A DNA stretch of 64,000 nt from Metellina segmentata (lineage: Eukaryota > Arthropoda > Arachnida > Araneae > Tetragnathidae): assembly GCA_947359465.1 (NCBI GenBank), contig OX375883.1:92002911-92066910 (forward strand), in the 5' to 3' direction. Position 1 is the first letter of the stretch. Each line of letters starts with the position of its first letter. The notes below the pieces were generated by a model. It saw only the letters and a list, made by a program, of their open reading frames with translations. It was not told where the DNA came from and made no database searches. Of this stretch, positions 42,851-54,433 are shown piece after piece. The position numbers were made by a program, and so were the translations under genes.

Positions 42851-43219
42851 CAAAACATTTATTTTAGCAATAGAAAATCAACTTTATTAATAATTATCTA
42901 TAGGTAGGAAATCAATCACCAACAATTAATTATAGTAACTACCAGTACTACTAGTAGTAAGTATTAATGAATTGAGGATGATAAGACTTACTAGTTTCCA
43001 CACCACTAAACATCAGTTTGTTTTATACGTAGTACTTATCTATCTAAAATTAAGTAGTCTCTATCTCTAATGTCGTTGAGCAAATGATATACGAATTGTA
43101 CCTAACCTTGTCTCATACTAACATAAAAATCTAATCTATGGCAGTTTTTGGTCAACATAACAAACAAGGGAACTCTTAATTCTTCTTAATAGTTTAAATC
43201 GAAGTTATATAGTAATGAA
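42851..43219. other. AT-rich 3' flank of the hAT relic
   Basis: Nothing recognised except short ACTAGTAGTA words near 42950. Confidence 0.35.
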
Positions 43220-43470
43220 AATCACTTTTGAGTTTGAAAGAATGATCTAAGGAAACAAATCGTATTAAATGTGTCATCCCCCAACCTACTTCTCAATGAA
43301 TTGCAAATACAACAAGCGACCGAGAAGGCCCTCTCAGCTTCGACACTAGTTGGTTTAATAGTCATTAAGTAGTCGTACATAAGAGACAAATATTTTCCTT
43401 TGCATCCATTTCATATATATGAAGTCATTTCTTTCTTCAGTATTTTCTCAAAATCTGTCTCTTTTCTAAA
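43220..43470 (-). pseudogene. hAT transposase C-terminal dimerisation domain
   Basis: The minus frame reads DFEKILKKEMTSYI, a stop, then GCKGKYLSLMYDYLMTIKPT, SVEAERAFSVACCICNSLRS and RLGDDTFNTICFLRSFFQ. The T-S-V-E-x-E-R-x-F-S and L-R-S-R-L cores are the hAT C-terminal signature. Only ~80 residues survive; a mariner element lies just upstream of it. Confidence 0.85.
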
Positions 43471-43767
43471 GTTTGTCTTTTTGCAATAGTCGTCATTTTC
43501 TTGCAGAATTTGAAAGGTTATTCCACGTGGTGCTGAATAGAATTTTCACGGAATAATGCTTTTGTTTCAAACTAAATTATTTACGGATGCCGAAACAATT
43601 TATTTTACAATCCTCTCATATTGATGATGAAATTCGAAAATTCTCCATTTTTACTGAAAATAAACGTACGAGAATATTCGTAATCACTCCAAAACACAAA
43701 ATAAGACTTCTGTGATAAGTTACCTTAGAAAAAAAACCCTTTTGCCCTTTGTCTTACATTCGAAATA

Positions 43768-45084
43768 CAGAGGCTGTTCGCACATTTTTTAGACGATTTT
43801 GGTTAGCGGTAATAAAAAATCGTTTGCTGCAAAAGAAATAATTGCAGTTGTACTATGTTTCTAAAAGTCAAAATTATAGTCTGCGACTTGAGAGGTTTGT
43901 TTTTATTCAAAATGGCGTTTTTAACGAAGCAGTGGTTCGAAGGCTATATTTATGCTCTTTCCGGAGAAAAATATTCCTATTCCGTTATCCAAAAACGATG
44001 TGAGAGTCATGGTTTTGTGATATCTAAAGCTTCGATAGGTAATATCGTCAACAAGAAAGGAAAAAAAACGTCAAATTGGAGCTTCAAGTGGGACAAAAAG
44101 TCTAAACAAGTATCCAAGGACAAAAACAGACATCTTCGACTATTGCAAAGGTACGTTGTTTAATGTAAAAAAAAAAAAATCCCCCTAGTCAAAGGATTAA
44201 AAAAAAAAAAGGCAAAATCATTAAAATGCTAGGTGTCCACTGTAAACAAAATGATAAACGTTGATTTAAATCTTAAAGAAAGCGAAAAAACGCAATGTGC
44301 ATCGTCTTCCTACAAAGCATATCGCTGAACGCAAGACACGCTGCCGAATTCTATATGAGAAACACTTATCCAAAGAAAAATGGGAAAAAATTGTCACAAT
44401 AGATGAATCATGGGTGTATTTAAATGATTGTAGCAAAAAATTAGCCATTTATTATCATAAAAGGGGAGAAAAAATTTAAGTACATGGTTCACAGAATCGA
44501 AAGAAAGTTTTTCTAAGGGATTCATTATTGTTGCTGGTATTTCATATAATGGCAAGTTAAAAATAAAGAGAGTGGAAAAAATGTCAAGATTAACTCCAAA
44601 TACTATCAGGAACATATTTTATCGCCAATTTTTCTGAATGAAATACCATCGCTTTACCCACAGTGCCATCAATCTGTGGAACTCCATCAAGACAAAGCTA
44701 GCAGTCACACATCAAAATCCACTGTAAATTTCCTAAAAGAAATGGAACAAAAAACGGTGTATCAAAGCCATACCCTTCACTGATATCCCTACTAAATCTC
44801 CCGATGTATCACCTATGGATTTTAGTGCTTTCTGACTTTTAAAATCTGCATTATCCAAACGTCGTCCTACAACCCTTACAGGACTCTGGAAAGCTGTTCA
44901 GGAGGAATGGGATAGAATACCTATTCAGACACTTCAAAAGGAATTATTATCCTGGAAATTACGGTGTCGAAAGATAGTTCAGAATAAGGGCTATGAAATA
45001 GAACATTTAAAACACAAGAATTTTATGTTATTTAGTTTTGTGAATACAATATACACTGTCTAAAAAATGTGTGAACAGCCTCTG
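43768..45084 (+). mobile_element. Mariner-like transposon, 1317 bp, complete ends
   Basis: Left CAGAGGCTGTTCGCACATTT and right (reversed) CAGAGGCTGTTCACACATTT are a 27-bp inverted repeat with one mismatch. TA at 43766-43767 and 45085-45086 is the TSD. Size and structure are those of a full mariner-like element. Confidence 0.95.
43912..45063 (+). pseudogene. Mariner-like transposase, inactivated
   Basis: ATG at 43912 (MAFLTKQWFEGYIYALSG) opens a helix-turn-helix region (SYSVIQKRCESHGFVISKAS). After frameshifts: KWEKIVTIDESWVYL (first catalytic Asp), LHQDKASSHTSKSTV (second) and SPDVSPMDF (third, Asp in place of Glu). The two last acids are about 35-37 residues apart by eye. Breaks: frameshift near 44160-44280, stop at ~44478, frameshift near 44754, stop at ~44835. 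The frame then runs to TAA at 45061-45063. Confidence 0.88.
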
Positions 45085-45086
45085 TA

Positions 45087-45529
45087 GCCGTAGGAATAAC
45101 ATAGAGTATAAAGTGATTGTGGTATGCAGTTCAGTTTGTTTTACCAGCATTAATGGAAAAACAATTTCCAATAAAATTATTTTACCAGTATTGCTCGAAA
45201 AACATTTTTTCCCCCTTCAAAACATTGTATTCGAGCCCTCAATTTAAACTAAATTTTAATACTTATACGTAAACTTAGTTTTTATTTCTATCCATAATAA
45301 AACTAATTTATGAATATTTGTTGATAAAGGATATTTGAAACATTTCAAAAACATTACTTCAACTGTGTAATGGATTACTAAAATATGATCATAAGCGCGC
45401 GATTTTCCGACTAAGTATCAGTCAACACCAGAAATAGAGTTTTATTTTCTTACTAATTTGCTTTAGAATTTCGTGCATTCGAGTTAAGACAGCAAAATCT
45501 TGCGGTTTTATTTGAGCATTTGTAAGTTT
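45087..45529. other. AT-rich stretch, nothing recognised
   Basis: No repeat pair or ORF of interest. Confidence 0.4.
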
Positions 45530-46040
45530 TGTATAAATGTAGGTGTTCTTTTTGTAAATAAATCAACATATTCTTTATCAATATTTTTCAAACGTCTTTT
45601 TAAGAATTGCTCTATTTCAGAATATACCCAAGAAGTCAAATTGGACATGTTTTCTTTTTCTTTCGTTTTTAATTGCTATATGTATCTTTATCGTAAATAA
45701 ATCTCTCTTTATTGTCTTTATCAAAATTGTTCAAAATTCTTTTTTCGAATTTCTCTATTTCTGGATGTATTCAAGAAATCTAAATTCGACACGTTGTCTC
45801 ATATCTTTCGTTTTTCAGTATTCTATAGTTTTCTATGACCGGAATTTCATATCTGTGTACATTTGTGTTCCAGTGGTTAACCGATTCTTTTCCCAGAAAT
45901 CATCATTTTTTCAATGACCGGAGTGTCATTTCTCTTTGTATTTATGTGTTCCTGTAATTTACATATTGTAGGTATATTATTGAGGAGTTAAATTTTAATG
46001 AATTATTTATTTTCTGAAAAACATTGCTACACTGGGTAAT
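45530..46040 (+). repeat. Repeat R6, copy 2
   Basis: Shares TTTATCAATATTTTTCAAA, TTTGTATTTATGTGTTCC and GTATATTATTGAGGAGTTA-type blocks with 42400-42690; an internal segment is present in two or three approximate tandem copies. Confidence 0.55.
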
Positions 46041-46793
46041 TTCTTTCCGATATATGTATATTTCAAACAAATTTTTTAAACTCCAATTAAATGCGTTATG
46101 GTTTATAAAATTCTATTGCATAAAAATAAATAAAACATACAAAAAAACCTTTTGAAATCCGGTGTGTAATTTCTTATTTTAAAATGATCGGTATAAAACT
46201 AAAACTAAATAATTTTTAAATAAGATAGTTTGCAGTAAATTAAAACGAGTAGAAATACATTGTAGTTCAAACACACTTCAATATTTGTACATTGATTTTT
46301 ATTACCAGATCATTAATATCAATTAAACTTACATATGTTTTTCATGTTTCAAGGGTATTTTTGGAAGCTGTACTCCACAGTCAGGACTACATCTATCATT
46401 CTAAATAGGTACGTGGTTTCTATTTAGAAACTGAAAATCTGAATTTAAAAAAGTGCCACAAAGATTCGATTTAAAACAGAATTCCATTGGAGGTAAAGGT
46501 ATTTAAAATTATTGGAGGTAAAGTGATTAAAAAAATGCTGATCTTGAAATAATATTTAAGCATTTGAACTAGAGCATCTGAAAAATTGAATTTTTTAAAG
46601 CTACAGAAGGACAATGTTTCTTACTTTACAGGTTGAAGCTAGCAACCTATATACCTGTGAAACATGTGTTCTTGGGTATTGTACACAATGGTTTTTGGTT
46701 GGAGATCTTTCTTAAGAGATAAAAATTTCGCACCAACCAATTCTTTAAACATAATTAAAGTTAAATGTAATTCCGATTAAATATTTTTGATCT
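46041..46793. other. AT-rich stretch, nothing recognised
   Basis: No gene or repeat recognised. Confidence 0.4.
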
Positions 46794-46945
46794 GAGGAAC
46801 TAAACTTTGGAAGGACTAAACTGAGGAACTAAACTTTGGATGGACTAAACTTGTAGGAAGGATTTAGGAGGAACTACTAAAATAAAGTTTAAGAGGAGAC
46901 GGAATTTTTGCTACTACACCACATCTCTCTCTCTCTCTCTCTCTC
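46794..46945. repeat. 29-bp tandem pair and (CT)n microsatellite
   Basis: GAGGAACTAAACTTTGGAAG is repeated with one change from 46794 to 46851; a (CT)n run lies at 46924-46945. Confidence 0.75.
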
Positions 46946-47134
46946 GTTATAAGGCTGCTCTTTATACCGCCTTTCGCTATACCGGCCTTTTTTAACTATG
47001 ACACTTTTCGATTTACGGCCCTCAATGTTTCGTAATACGGCCGAAAAAAATGCTGTACTTACTGTTAGCGACCTTCTGCTTAGTTTCAGCTTCTCACTTT
47101 AGGCGGCACTGCTATATTTTGCCTTATGAAAATA
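46946..47134. other. Unassigned with ATACGGC/TATACCG words
   Basis: CTATACCGG, TTTATACCGCC and AATACGGCC words resemble those at 56320-56500 (GTTATACGGC, CCGTATGGC) and may be decayed ends of the same family. Confidence 0.35.
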
Positions 47135-47923
47135 CTAGCCACTGCGTGGCTACACAGACGTTGCACGTGCCAGTGCTTTTGTGGAGTAATTGGTTTGCTT
47201 CGCAAACTAAATGTGAATTCGTAGCCTATTGGATAACAGCCATCACGGATTACCAATTGCTTTGCTTCACAAACCAAATTAACCAAACACCACGGTCAAC
47301 ACCGTAATGGTCTCGTCATTGTCAAATTCGACAAAATTCGAATTGCCAAGAGATCCAATCGGCGTGACGTCACGATTAATAATTAAAATATAAATATTTA
47401 ATTGAAAAATTATTTATTAAAAGAAAATCAGAGTCCACGTAGTGTAAAATTTTCCGCAGATTTCAAATCTGTTGAAATTTTCAATCCATCTTTAACGATC
47501 TCGATTTCACATAAAAAAACTAAACAATTCCAGTCAAAATGTTCGCTGTGGAATCGTTTGATGGAGGTACTACGCATTCCCATTTATTTCGAAGAGCGGA
47601 AATTGAAAAAACTTAGCATGGTTTCAAAGGTTGACGTCAATAGTGACGATTGTGACGTGACGTCAGATTGGAAAATAGCATAATTCCGTTCTTTCTTCCA
47701 ATTGCCGGGGTGGGACGAAACAAAGATCCAAAGGCTGAAAAAACTATTAAATTCATTTTAAAATGTTCTAGATTGAATTTTAAAATTTACATCGACCCTA
47801 AAATTGCAAAAAAATTGGACTACCTGTGTGCCAAATCCCATTACTGTAAGTGTCATAGATTCGTCAGGACTTTGCGTGCAAGAAACAAACAAACAGACAA
47901 ACATTTCCTTTTATAATATTAGA
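47135..47923 (-). mobile_element. Helitron-like element, complete non-autonomous copy (789 bp)
   Basis: On the minus strand: A|TCTAATATTATAAAAGG... at the 5' end and ...CAGTGGCTAG|T at the 3' end, the Helitron termini and target. It carries two TGACGTCA palindromes (near 47367 and 47657) and the family word TTTTCCGCAGATTTCAAATC. No protein is encoded; the 82- and 93-codon ORFs over it run through non-coding family sequence. Confidence 0.78.
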
Positions 47924-49099
47924 TGAGGAACGTTTGACACATCATCGTCATCATTTTACTGCGTTGTCACTTTAGTGTAGCAGTAAACGTGTTTATTCTT
48001 GTTTGTTTTCTGGTTGGGTTTTGTTTCTGTTTGTATCAATTGGTGAATTGTAAACATATTTGGTACGTATGTATTCGAAAGACTGTATTTTCGTGACATA
48101 TTTAAGAGGTTAAGTACCTTTTAAATTTTCAAAAAAATAATTTTAAAAAAGTATTATCTAATTATAATGCTCTGTTTCTTAGCAACGTTTTAAAACAAAC
48201 CTGGTGTAAAATTTCATTCTAGAACGGAAGTTATGGTTAAAAGAGTGAAGCCTTTAATCAAACATTTAGAGCCAGATGGTTTGTTTACATTTTGTACTTC
48301 GTCGATATCAGTGATCACAAAAATGTAATTTGACTACGCTCGATATTGCTAGAGCCATCTCCATGTACATTGTTTAATTCATTTTATTTTTGATCTGGGA
48401 ACAATGTACTTTGACTTCTACTTTTAGTTTCATTTGTTTCCTTCCTTTAATGCGAAAGAATTTCAGAAGCGAATTGTTTTTAACGACGAGATCTCAAAAC
48501 TGTGATTTTACCACTTGCGCGCAAGATTTCTCTGGAATGGTTGGTTAGAATTACATGAAATTTTAATTGATTATGTAAACCATATATATGTTTAAAATGA
48601 CCAACTTTTTTGTCTATCCTGTTGAAAGTTTTTGAAAAAAAGATTAATTTTGTGTTGAAAAAAAGAAAAAATTTCAATTTTTTTTAATTAAAGAAATTTT
48701 TGTAAGAAATTTTTTTTTTTTTAAATACAAAAGTTCGTCATTGTAATTATGCTATATATTTTTAAATATGTAAAAAAAATTCAGCTCAGAATAATAATTA
48801 TTTTGCCCAGAATACTGCGCGCAATGTACCATATAATATTCTAACAAAAACAATGCATTTCATTTTGGTCCAATTTACAATATATTTAAGGGGTAGAAAT
48901 TAAAAAAAAAAAATACTTTACAAAAGAAAAAGGTAGTTAAAATCTGCATACAAAATTTCATTAATGTAAATAATTTATTCATGGAGATATTAAGATTTGA
49001 ACTGTAGTGATTTTTTTGCATATTTTGACATTTAAAAGGTACACTGTAAAAAAAATCCCGTAAAATTTACGGTTTTAAACTGGCAGCTGGGTTGGTTGT

Positions 49100-49490
49100 G
49101 CTTAACCGTAAAAATTACGAAGTTAATCCGTAGAAATAACGGTTTTTTACCATACGAGAACAAGTTTTTCCCGTAAAAGTTACGAATTAAAACCGTATTC
49201 ACAACAGTTTTTTCCCATAAGAGATCCAGTTTTTCCCGTAAAAGTTACGAAGTAAAACCGTATTCTCGACGGTTTTCCCCATATGAGATCAAGTTTCCCC
49301 CGTAAAAGTTACGAAGTAAAACCGTATTCTCGACGGTTTTCCCCATATAAGACCAAGTTTCCCCCGTAAAAGTTACTAAATAAAACCGTATTCACAACGG
49401 TATTTTGCCACATGATATCACATTTTTTCCGTAAAAGTTATGAAGTAAATTTGTAGTCGCAACTGTTTTTTACCATGAGATCTAGTTTTC
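49100..49490 (+). repeat. Subterminal tandem repeats of ~64.5 bp in the CMC-type element
   Basis: The word CCCGTAAAAGTTACGA or close variants starts at 49170, 49235, 49299, 49363 and ~49428, each followed by AAACCGTATTC and CGACGGTTTTCCCC. In CACTA elements such arrays bind the transposase. Confidence 0.85.
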
Positions 49491-50815
49491 TCTGTATGTT
49501 TCAGTTTTCACTTGTTTACATAAAAGTATTTAATCGGTGAAAGTTACAACCAGTTACCATAAAAAATACAGTATAATTTCGCAATCAGAACTATTTTTAA
49601 CTAGTCAAGAACAAGTTTACTGTAGTTTTTAGTTTATAACTGTTTACAAAACCATATGGAATTGAAGTTACAACCAGTTACCATAAAAAATATGCTGCAA
49701 TTATGCAGTGAATATGGTTTTACCACAAAATAATGCAATTACACTAAATACTATAAGGTTTACAAATTGTGTAAAAATGTAAATATCAGCTATACAGTTG
49801 AAACAGTTTTGTGCACAAAATAATGGGTTTTCTCTGAAATTTAGTTTTGAAGTGTGGATAAAATGATAAAGTCATCTTTTAAAATAGTATAGAACTATTG
49901 CAGAGCAAATAAATTAAAGAAAAATACTGTGCCGTACACAGTACCTTTTATTCATAATACTGTCAATATACAGTGAAATCTGTGTGTAACGATACTGTCT
50001 ATAACAATATTTTATTTAGGTCCCTACAGAATGGTTATAGACAGGTTTCACTGTATAATATTTATTACTTTTGTTATTTCAATAATGTTCAAACATTTAA
50101 ATTAAATAATCTAACTAAATTATGCTAGAATATTATTCAATTATACAGAATAATAAAAATTAAAGTAAATCATTTTTCAATATGCATGTTGAGGATACTT
50201 ATTAAGTAACAAACTATATAAGCATGTAGAAAAAAGTCTGTATAAATGAAAAAATAAATATTGTTGTCTTCTTATAATGTCAACAGTGATAAATTTTCAA
50301 AATATAGAACTCTGGAGCTTTTCATTTAAGAAACCTTGATAACTTTTATTAAATAGCAAAACACCTTTAAATATGGTTACATTATACACTGTGCTGTGCT
50401 GAACACGATAATTACATAATGTTTTGTGAGGTACATTTGTTTGTTGCATATAATTTAAGTAATACAAAATGAGCAGGCAAAAATATACAATAAACAGAAA
50501 TACAAATATAATCAGGGTTCATTGATTGGAATTTTTAAAAATCAAACCACGATTACAATAGAATAACTTTGATGCAATTAACAGAATCAAGATACCTAAT
50601 ATTTTCATATCTATTCAATGAAATGTTCAACACCATTCAAAGTCCATAAGTTTATTTTATAAGGTCAAAACTTTTTGATTCATGGATTTCTTTTTTTGGA
50701 GGCTTTGGATCCTTTATCAGGATTCATCCTTAGAAAACACCTGTAAAATACAAATAGGACAAAGGAAAATTCTTTAGTGATTTTGCTTTATTCAAAGTTT
50801 AACAAGTTTATTTAA

Positions 50816-51010
50816 CCTTTAACTGCTGTCATGGGTCTCACAGACCCCGAGCGACAGGTCGTTTCCACCTCTCAAAGTGAATATTGGTCAATGTCCTATT
50901 CAGTACCTTCCTACTACGTCCAAGAGAAGCCACATTCCAACACTGGTTTGCATGTCCCAACTATTTCGTATTTCACACTATTTGCATTTCCCCCATGGTC
51001 TCTTAGACCC
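50816..51010 (+). mobile_element. Possible piggyBac-like end
   Basis: TTAA at 50812-50815 is followed by CCTTTAACTGCTGTCATGGG and the inverted word GGGTCT-CAC-AGACCC (50832-50846); a second GGTCT..AGACC word lies at 50997-51009. The layout matches the ends at 6727 and 58403. The 86-codon ORF here crosses these hairpins and is not a likely gene. Confidence 0.5.
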
Positions 51011-51840
51011 TTCACAGCATTTGCGTTAGTGTTCTTGCTGAATGAAATAGTCTGTTTGAGTATGGAATTTCAGCCGAGTCTAAAATGGTAACAAACTTTA
51101 CTAAGAAACTACCTCTGTATCTAGCACAAAAGGAAGTTCAGGATATTGTTGATAATTGGTCGGAAATAGTTTTTCTCTAACCAGTACCGATTTAACTTGC
51201 CAATTGGTTCTGATTTGAACCTGTAGAATAAAGCCTAACAGCTTTATTTGATTTACAATGTTTGAACACTTGTAACTTTGGGTCTGATTGTGTACGCTGA
51301 TAAAATCTTTTAATTTTTCCTTAAAAATATGCCATTGAGTTGGGAGATAATTTAAGTATCCTCATGACTGAAATTCTCTTTGTTGTTTCTGACATAGTAC
51401 CAGTTGGTATCATGTCAATCTGGCCTAGTTTGTACCATGTCTAAGATATCTGATATAATCAAATTTAAGAAAGTTTGGAAGGAGTCTTAGCAAAAAAGAA
51501 ATAGAATTTAAAATGATCCAGAACTTTAAGACATAAAAGAGGGCTCAGCAAAAAAAAATAGGTTGAAAAGACAAGAAAATTTTGTTTGAAGGAAAAAAAA
51601 ATTAATATTCCACCAAACAGAGTGGAGTAGTTAACCCAGATGAAGCTGTTGGGTATTGCAACCTGATGTAAGAAACATGTGCATGTGAAAAGCATGAAAA
51701 TGTTTTGTTAACTTTTGAAAAATTAAAAAGCCTCAAAGTTCTTAATTACAATGATTTAGATTAGATGGTTAAATCTCTGCTGTCAGGATGTAGTAAAAAG
51801 TGAAGAAGAATGTCTGGAAAGAAGTGCATTAACAAACACG

Positions 51841-52440
51841 TTGAGACAAATGATTACATGTGTTGAGCAATGGAAAAGGAAAGAAGTTTACAGTGAAATA
51901 AATAAAAAAAAGTCAGCTAAGAAAGTGGTTAAATCAAAAGTTGAAATAGAAGTAAAAGCGCTAGTTAATAAATTTAATGATATGCTTCGTTACTTCATGA
52001 AGCATGTTTGCAACATAGTCCCATCAATACAGGTCAATTTTCAACCTAAAGATAACCTTGGAACAGATGAGATACTGATACATGTTGATTTTGGGAGATA
52101 CAACATGTGCATTTCAGAGATTCACATGACCAAATCACATTACATAGATAAATTGAAAATAGTGAAAAACTTAATGTTCTGTCATTCTACTCATTGTCTG
52201 AATCTTTGCGACCCGACTCAAATGCATTTAATGAATATGTAATTGTCAAAGTATTTGGTAGAAAGAGTGTTTGCTATTATGTGGCAAATGTCATTAAATG
52301 TTTTGAAGCTTCTTACCAGATCCGCTTCATGTCGAGATGACATGACACTAAAAACAAATTTGTTTCCTATGAAGAATGTGAAGCAACAGTTCAAGATGAG
52401 GTTATGGCCATTTTAAAACAACCGACAATGAATACTCATG
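51841..52440 (+). pseudogene. Transposase-like fragment of the CMC-type element
   Basis: A 133-codon ORF (51841-52242) contains LVNKFNDMLRYFMKHVCNIV and DEILIHVDFGRYNMCISEIH, which I recall from a widespread animal transposase with a DVLIHVDFSENYxCK-type motif, here with the SEN part changed. In the next frame LSESLRPDSNAFNEY and VFGRKSVCYYVANVIKCFEA suggest an internal deletion joining distant parts. Stops follow; it is not functional. Confidence 0.55.
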
Positions 52441-52929
52441 AATAGTATATTTTTGATTAAATACCTGAAGACTATTTACATTGTGGTAGATGAATCTGAA
52501 ACATCTCGTCACCTCCACGTTTTAAGGAAATAAAAAATTGGCTTTAATTTGCTTAAAATATTATCTTGAAATGTTTCAGTTGCACAACTTCAATGCCCTA
52601 ACATGACCATAAATACATAAAATAAATTCTAAAACTTTAATTTTATTTTTCAAAAAGTTTTGACTGTCAAATTTCTATTTAATTTCAAAATGATCCATAT
52701 TTACTCGGTATTGCACCACTTGGATATTTATGTCGCTAAAATTATTTGCATTCAAAATAAGTTTAAAACAGCGCAATTCTCTGAATGCGTGAAATTCATC
52801 TTGCAATGAAGAACAAAATGACGTGGAACTTTATTATCGAACAACTTGAGTGCAAAGAAAATGAAACGATAAAAATTAAAGAGCCGATAAAATTCAATAA
52901 TTAAAAAATATATATACACGGGCAATAAT

Positions 52930-52985
52930 TATTTTTAAAGTTGGAGTACGGGAACTTTTAGGACAACCTGTAGTTTTTAAAACAG
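52930..52985. mobile_element. Possible mariner end inside the CMC-type element
   Basis: GGGAACTTTTAGGACAACCTG resembles the end word near 41915 and ends of several mariner-type elements; no partner found. Confidence 0.3.
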
Positions 52986-53578
52986 AGATGGCAAGATTGA
53001 GCACCATAAGGGAATGTTACTCCGTGAACATTTCGATGCAAACTCCAGAGGACGACATAGGGTTTGATTAATTTTGTTTTGAAAATACAGAGTTCACATT
53101 TAAACACAGACATTACGGTAAGAATCTAATTTCTAAAAATTAACAAAAGGAGCATGAAAAGTAAGTAAAAGCTCACCTGATAATTAGAGTTGAAACTATT
53201 TGAGCACTCGTCGATCAAAAATGGCGGCCAAACAACATACGACCTGGTTGCCAACTGATGAATAACGAAAAGCTTAAATAAAAGTCGAATCGCACTTTTA
53301 TTTACATGATGTTCAAAACCATAAAAGAATTACTGAAAAATAAGAGCAAGCGTAGAAAATAATCTTAAAATGATTTAAGAAAAGGGAAAGTTATCGTACG
53401 CAAAGCAATACCGTAATGACGAGAACTCGAATTTGAACTGACGGTTTTAAACCGTATATGGCTAGAGTGAAAAACGGTAAAAAACCGTTTTGTCAACAAA
53501 ACAGCTTTAAACCGTCAAATATACGGGAAAAGTCCGTAAAAACAACGGATAATTTTTGCAGTGTACCTAACCCCTTAA

Positions 53579-53890
53579 TTAATTCATGAATTCTTTTAAA
53601 TATAACCGTCCCTTTTTTTGGAAAAAATACTACCGAAACTTTCATGAAATTTGGAGTTTGATACTGATGAAAATAAAAAAAATAAGCCAAAAATCTGTCC
53701 CGATAGAGTTTTTTATTGTATGTATACACATCGCCACCCCAGCAAGAAAAGTGACGCAACTCAACATTACAGAATTTGAGAAAAACATCAACTTAAAGGA
53801 TACTATAAAACTTACATTGAAATAGCATAAGCTTCTTTTAAATTTTAGGTAAGTATTTATGGTGGTAACTTCTATTATATTCGATAGAAG
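53579..53890. other. Unassigned, with one arm of a ~22-bp inverted repeat
   Basis: GCAAGAAAAGTGACGCAACT at 53744-53763 recurs in reverse at 56080-56099. No gene supported. Confidence 0.4.
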
Positions 53891-54168
53891 CCGACCAACC
53901 CGTCTAGTGGTCAAGGTGTTGGCCTCTGGATCGGAAGGTTCCTGGTTCGAATCCGGGTCAGGGCATGGATTTAAATTGTGCAGTCCTTTGTTAAGAACAA
54001 TGATGGTTCACCCACTGGGTGCCCCTTCACAAGTGACCATCATTTCAGGCCTTGTATAAGGCTAAAATAACCTCGGTCAACTCTGTACTTTGTATTGTAT
54101 TTGTCTTCGCAATTGCACTGCCTTGCCATTGGGAAAAAAAATATTCGACAGAATAATAATATAACACG
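53891..54168 (+). mobile_element. SINE-C: SINE-A head joined to a different body
   Basis: The first ~78 bp is the SINE-A head (GCCGACCAACCCGTCTAGTG, B box GGTTCGAATCC, GGGCATGGA). It then changes to CAATGATGGTTCACCCACTG, GTGCCCCTTCACAAGTGACC and an A-rich end with AATAATAATATAAC. Confidence 0.82.
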
Positions 54169-54169
54169 C

Positions 54170-54433
54170 GCCGACTAACCGGTGTAGTGGTTAAGGTGTT
54201 AGCCTCTAGATCGGAAGGTCCCCGATTCGAATCCGGGTTCGGGCATGGATATTTGTAAGCGTATACCAGCTCAGGTGTTGCTTCGTCATCTGAACATGGT
54301 TCAAAATTACGAAGTATAAATTGTTAGGGGCAATGATGGTCCTCCCACTGGGTGCTCCTTCACAAGTGACCATCACTTCCGGCTTTGTAGTGGAAAAGGA
54401 CTTAGATCAAATGTGCCCGCCATTAGAAAAAAA
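54170..54433 (+). mobile_element. SINE-C second copy, with part of SINE-A body
   Basis: Head GCCGACTAACCGGTGTAGTG, B box GATTCGAATCC, then a SINE-A segment (CAGCTCAGGTGTTGCTTCGT to TTCAAAATTACGA), then the C body CAATGATGGTCCTCCCACTG. The tail is cut by the Helitron and resumes after 56002 as TAATAATAATATAACACG. Confidence 0.82.

Larger units (their letters stand above)
49042..53563 (+). mobile_element. CACTG...CAGTG element of the CACTA/Mirage/Chapaev group
   Basis: Left CACTGTAAAAAAAATCCCGT, right reversed CACTGCAAAAATTATCCGT. TA lies on both sides (49040-49041, 53564-53565). ACGGTTTTAAA-type words occur inside both ends, and a block of subterminal repeats follows the left end. The interior is mostly decayed, with a partial transposase-like ORF. 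CACTR ends plus subterminal arrays are hallmarks of the CMC group. Confidence 0.72.
48106..53574. mobile_element. TTAA-flanked Kolobok-like MITE split by a CMC-type element
   Basis: Left end GAGGTTAAGTACCTTTTAAA at 48106 and right end, rejoined across the insert, whose reverse is GGGGTTAGGTACCTTTTAAA. TTAA flanks are at 48102-48105 and 53575-53578. Without the insert it is ~945 bp. TTAA with G-rich ends suggests Kolobok rather than piggyBac. It encodes nothing recognisable. Confidence 0.65.

Noticed and set aside
50831..51091. 86-codon ORF
   Set aside because: Runs over a piggyBac-like end with hairpins; no domain.
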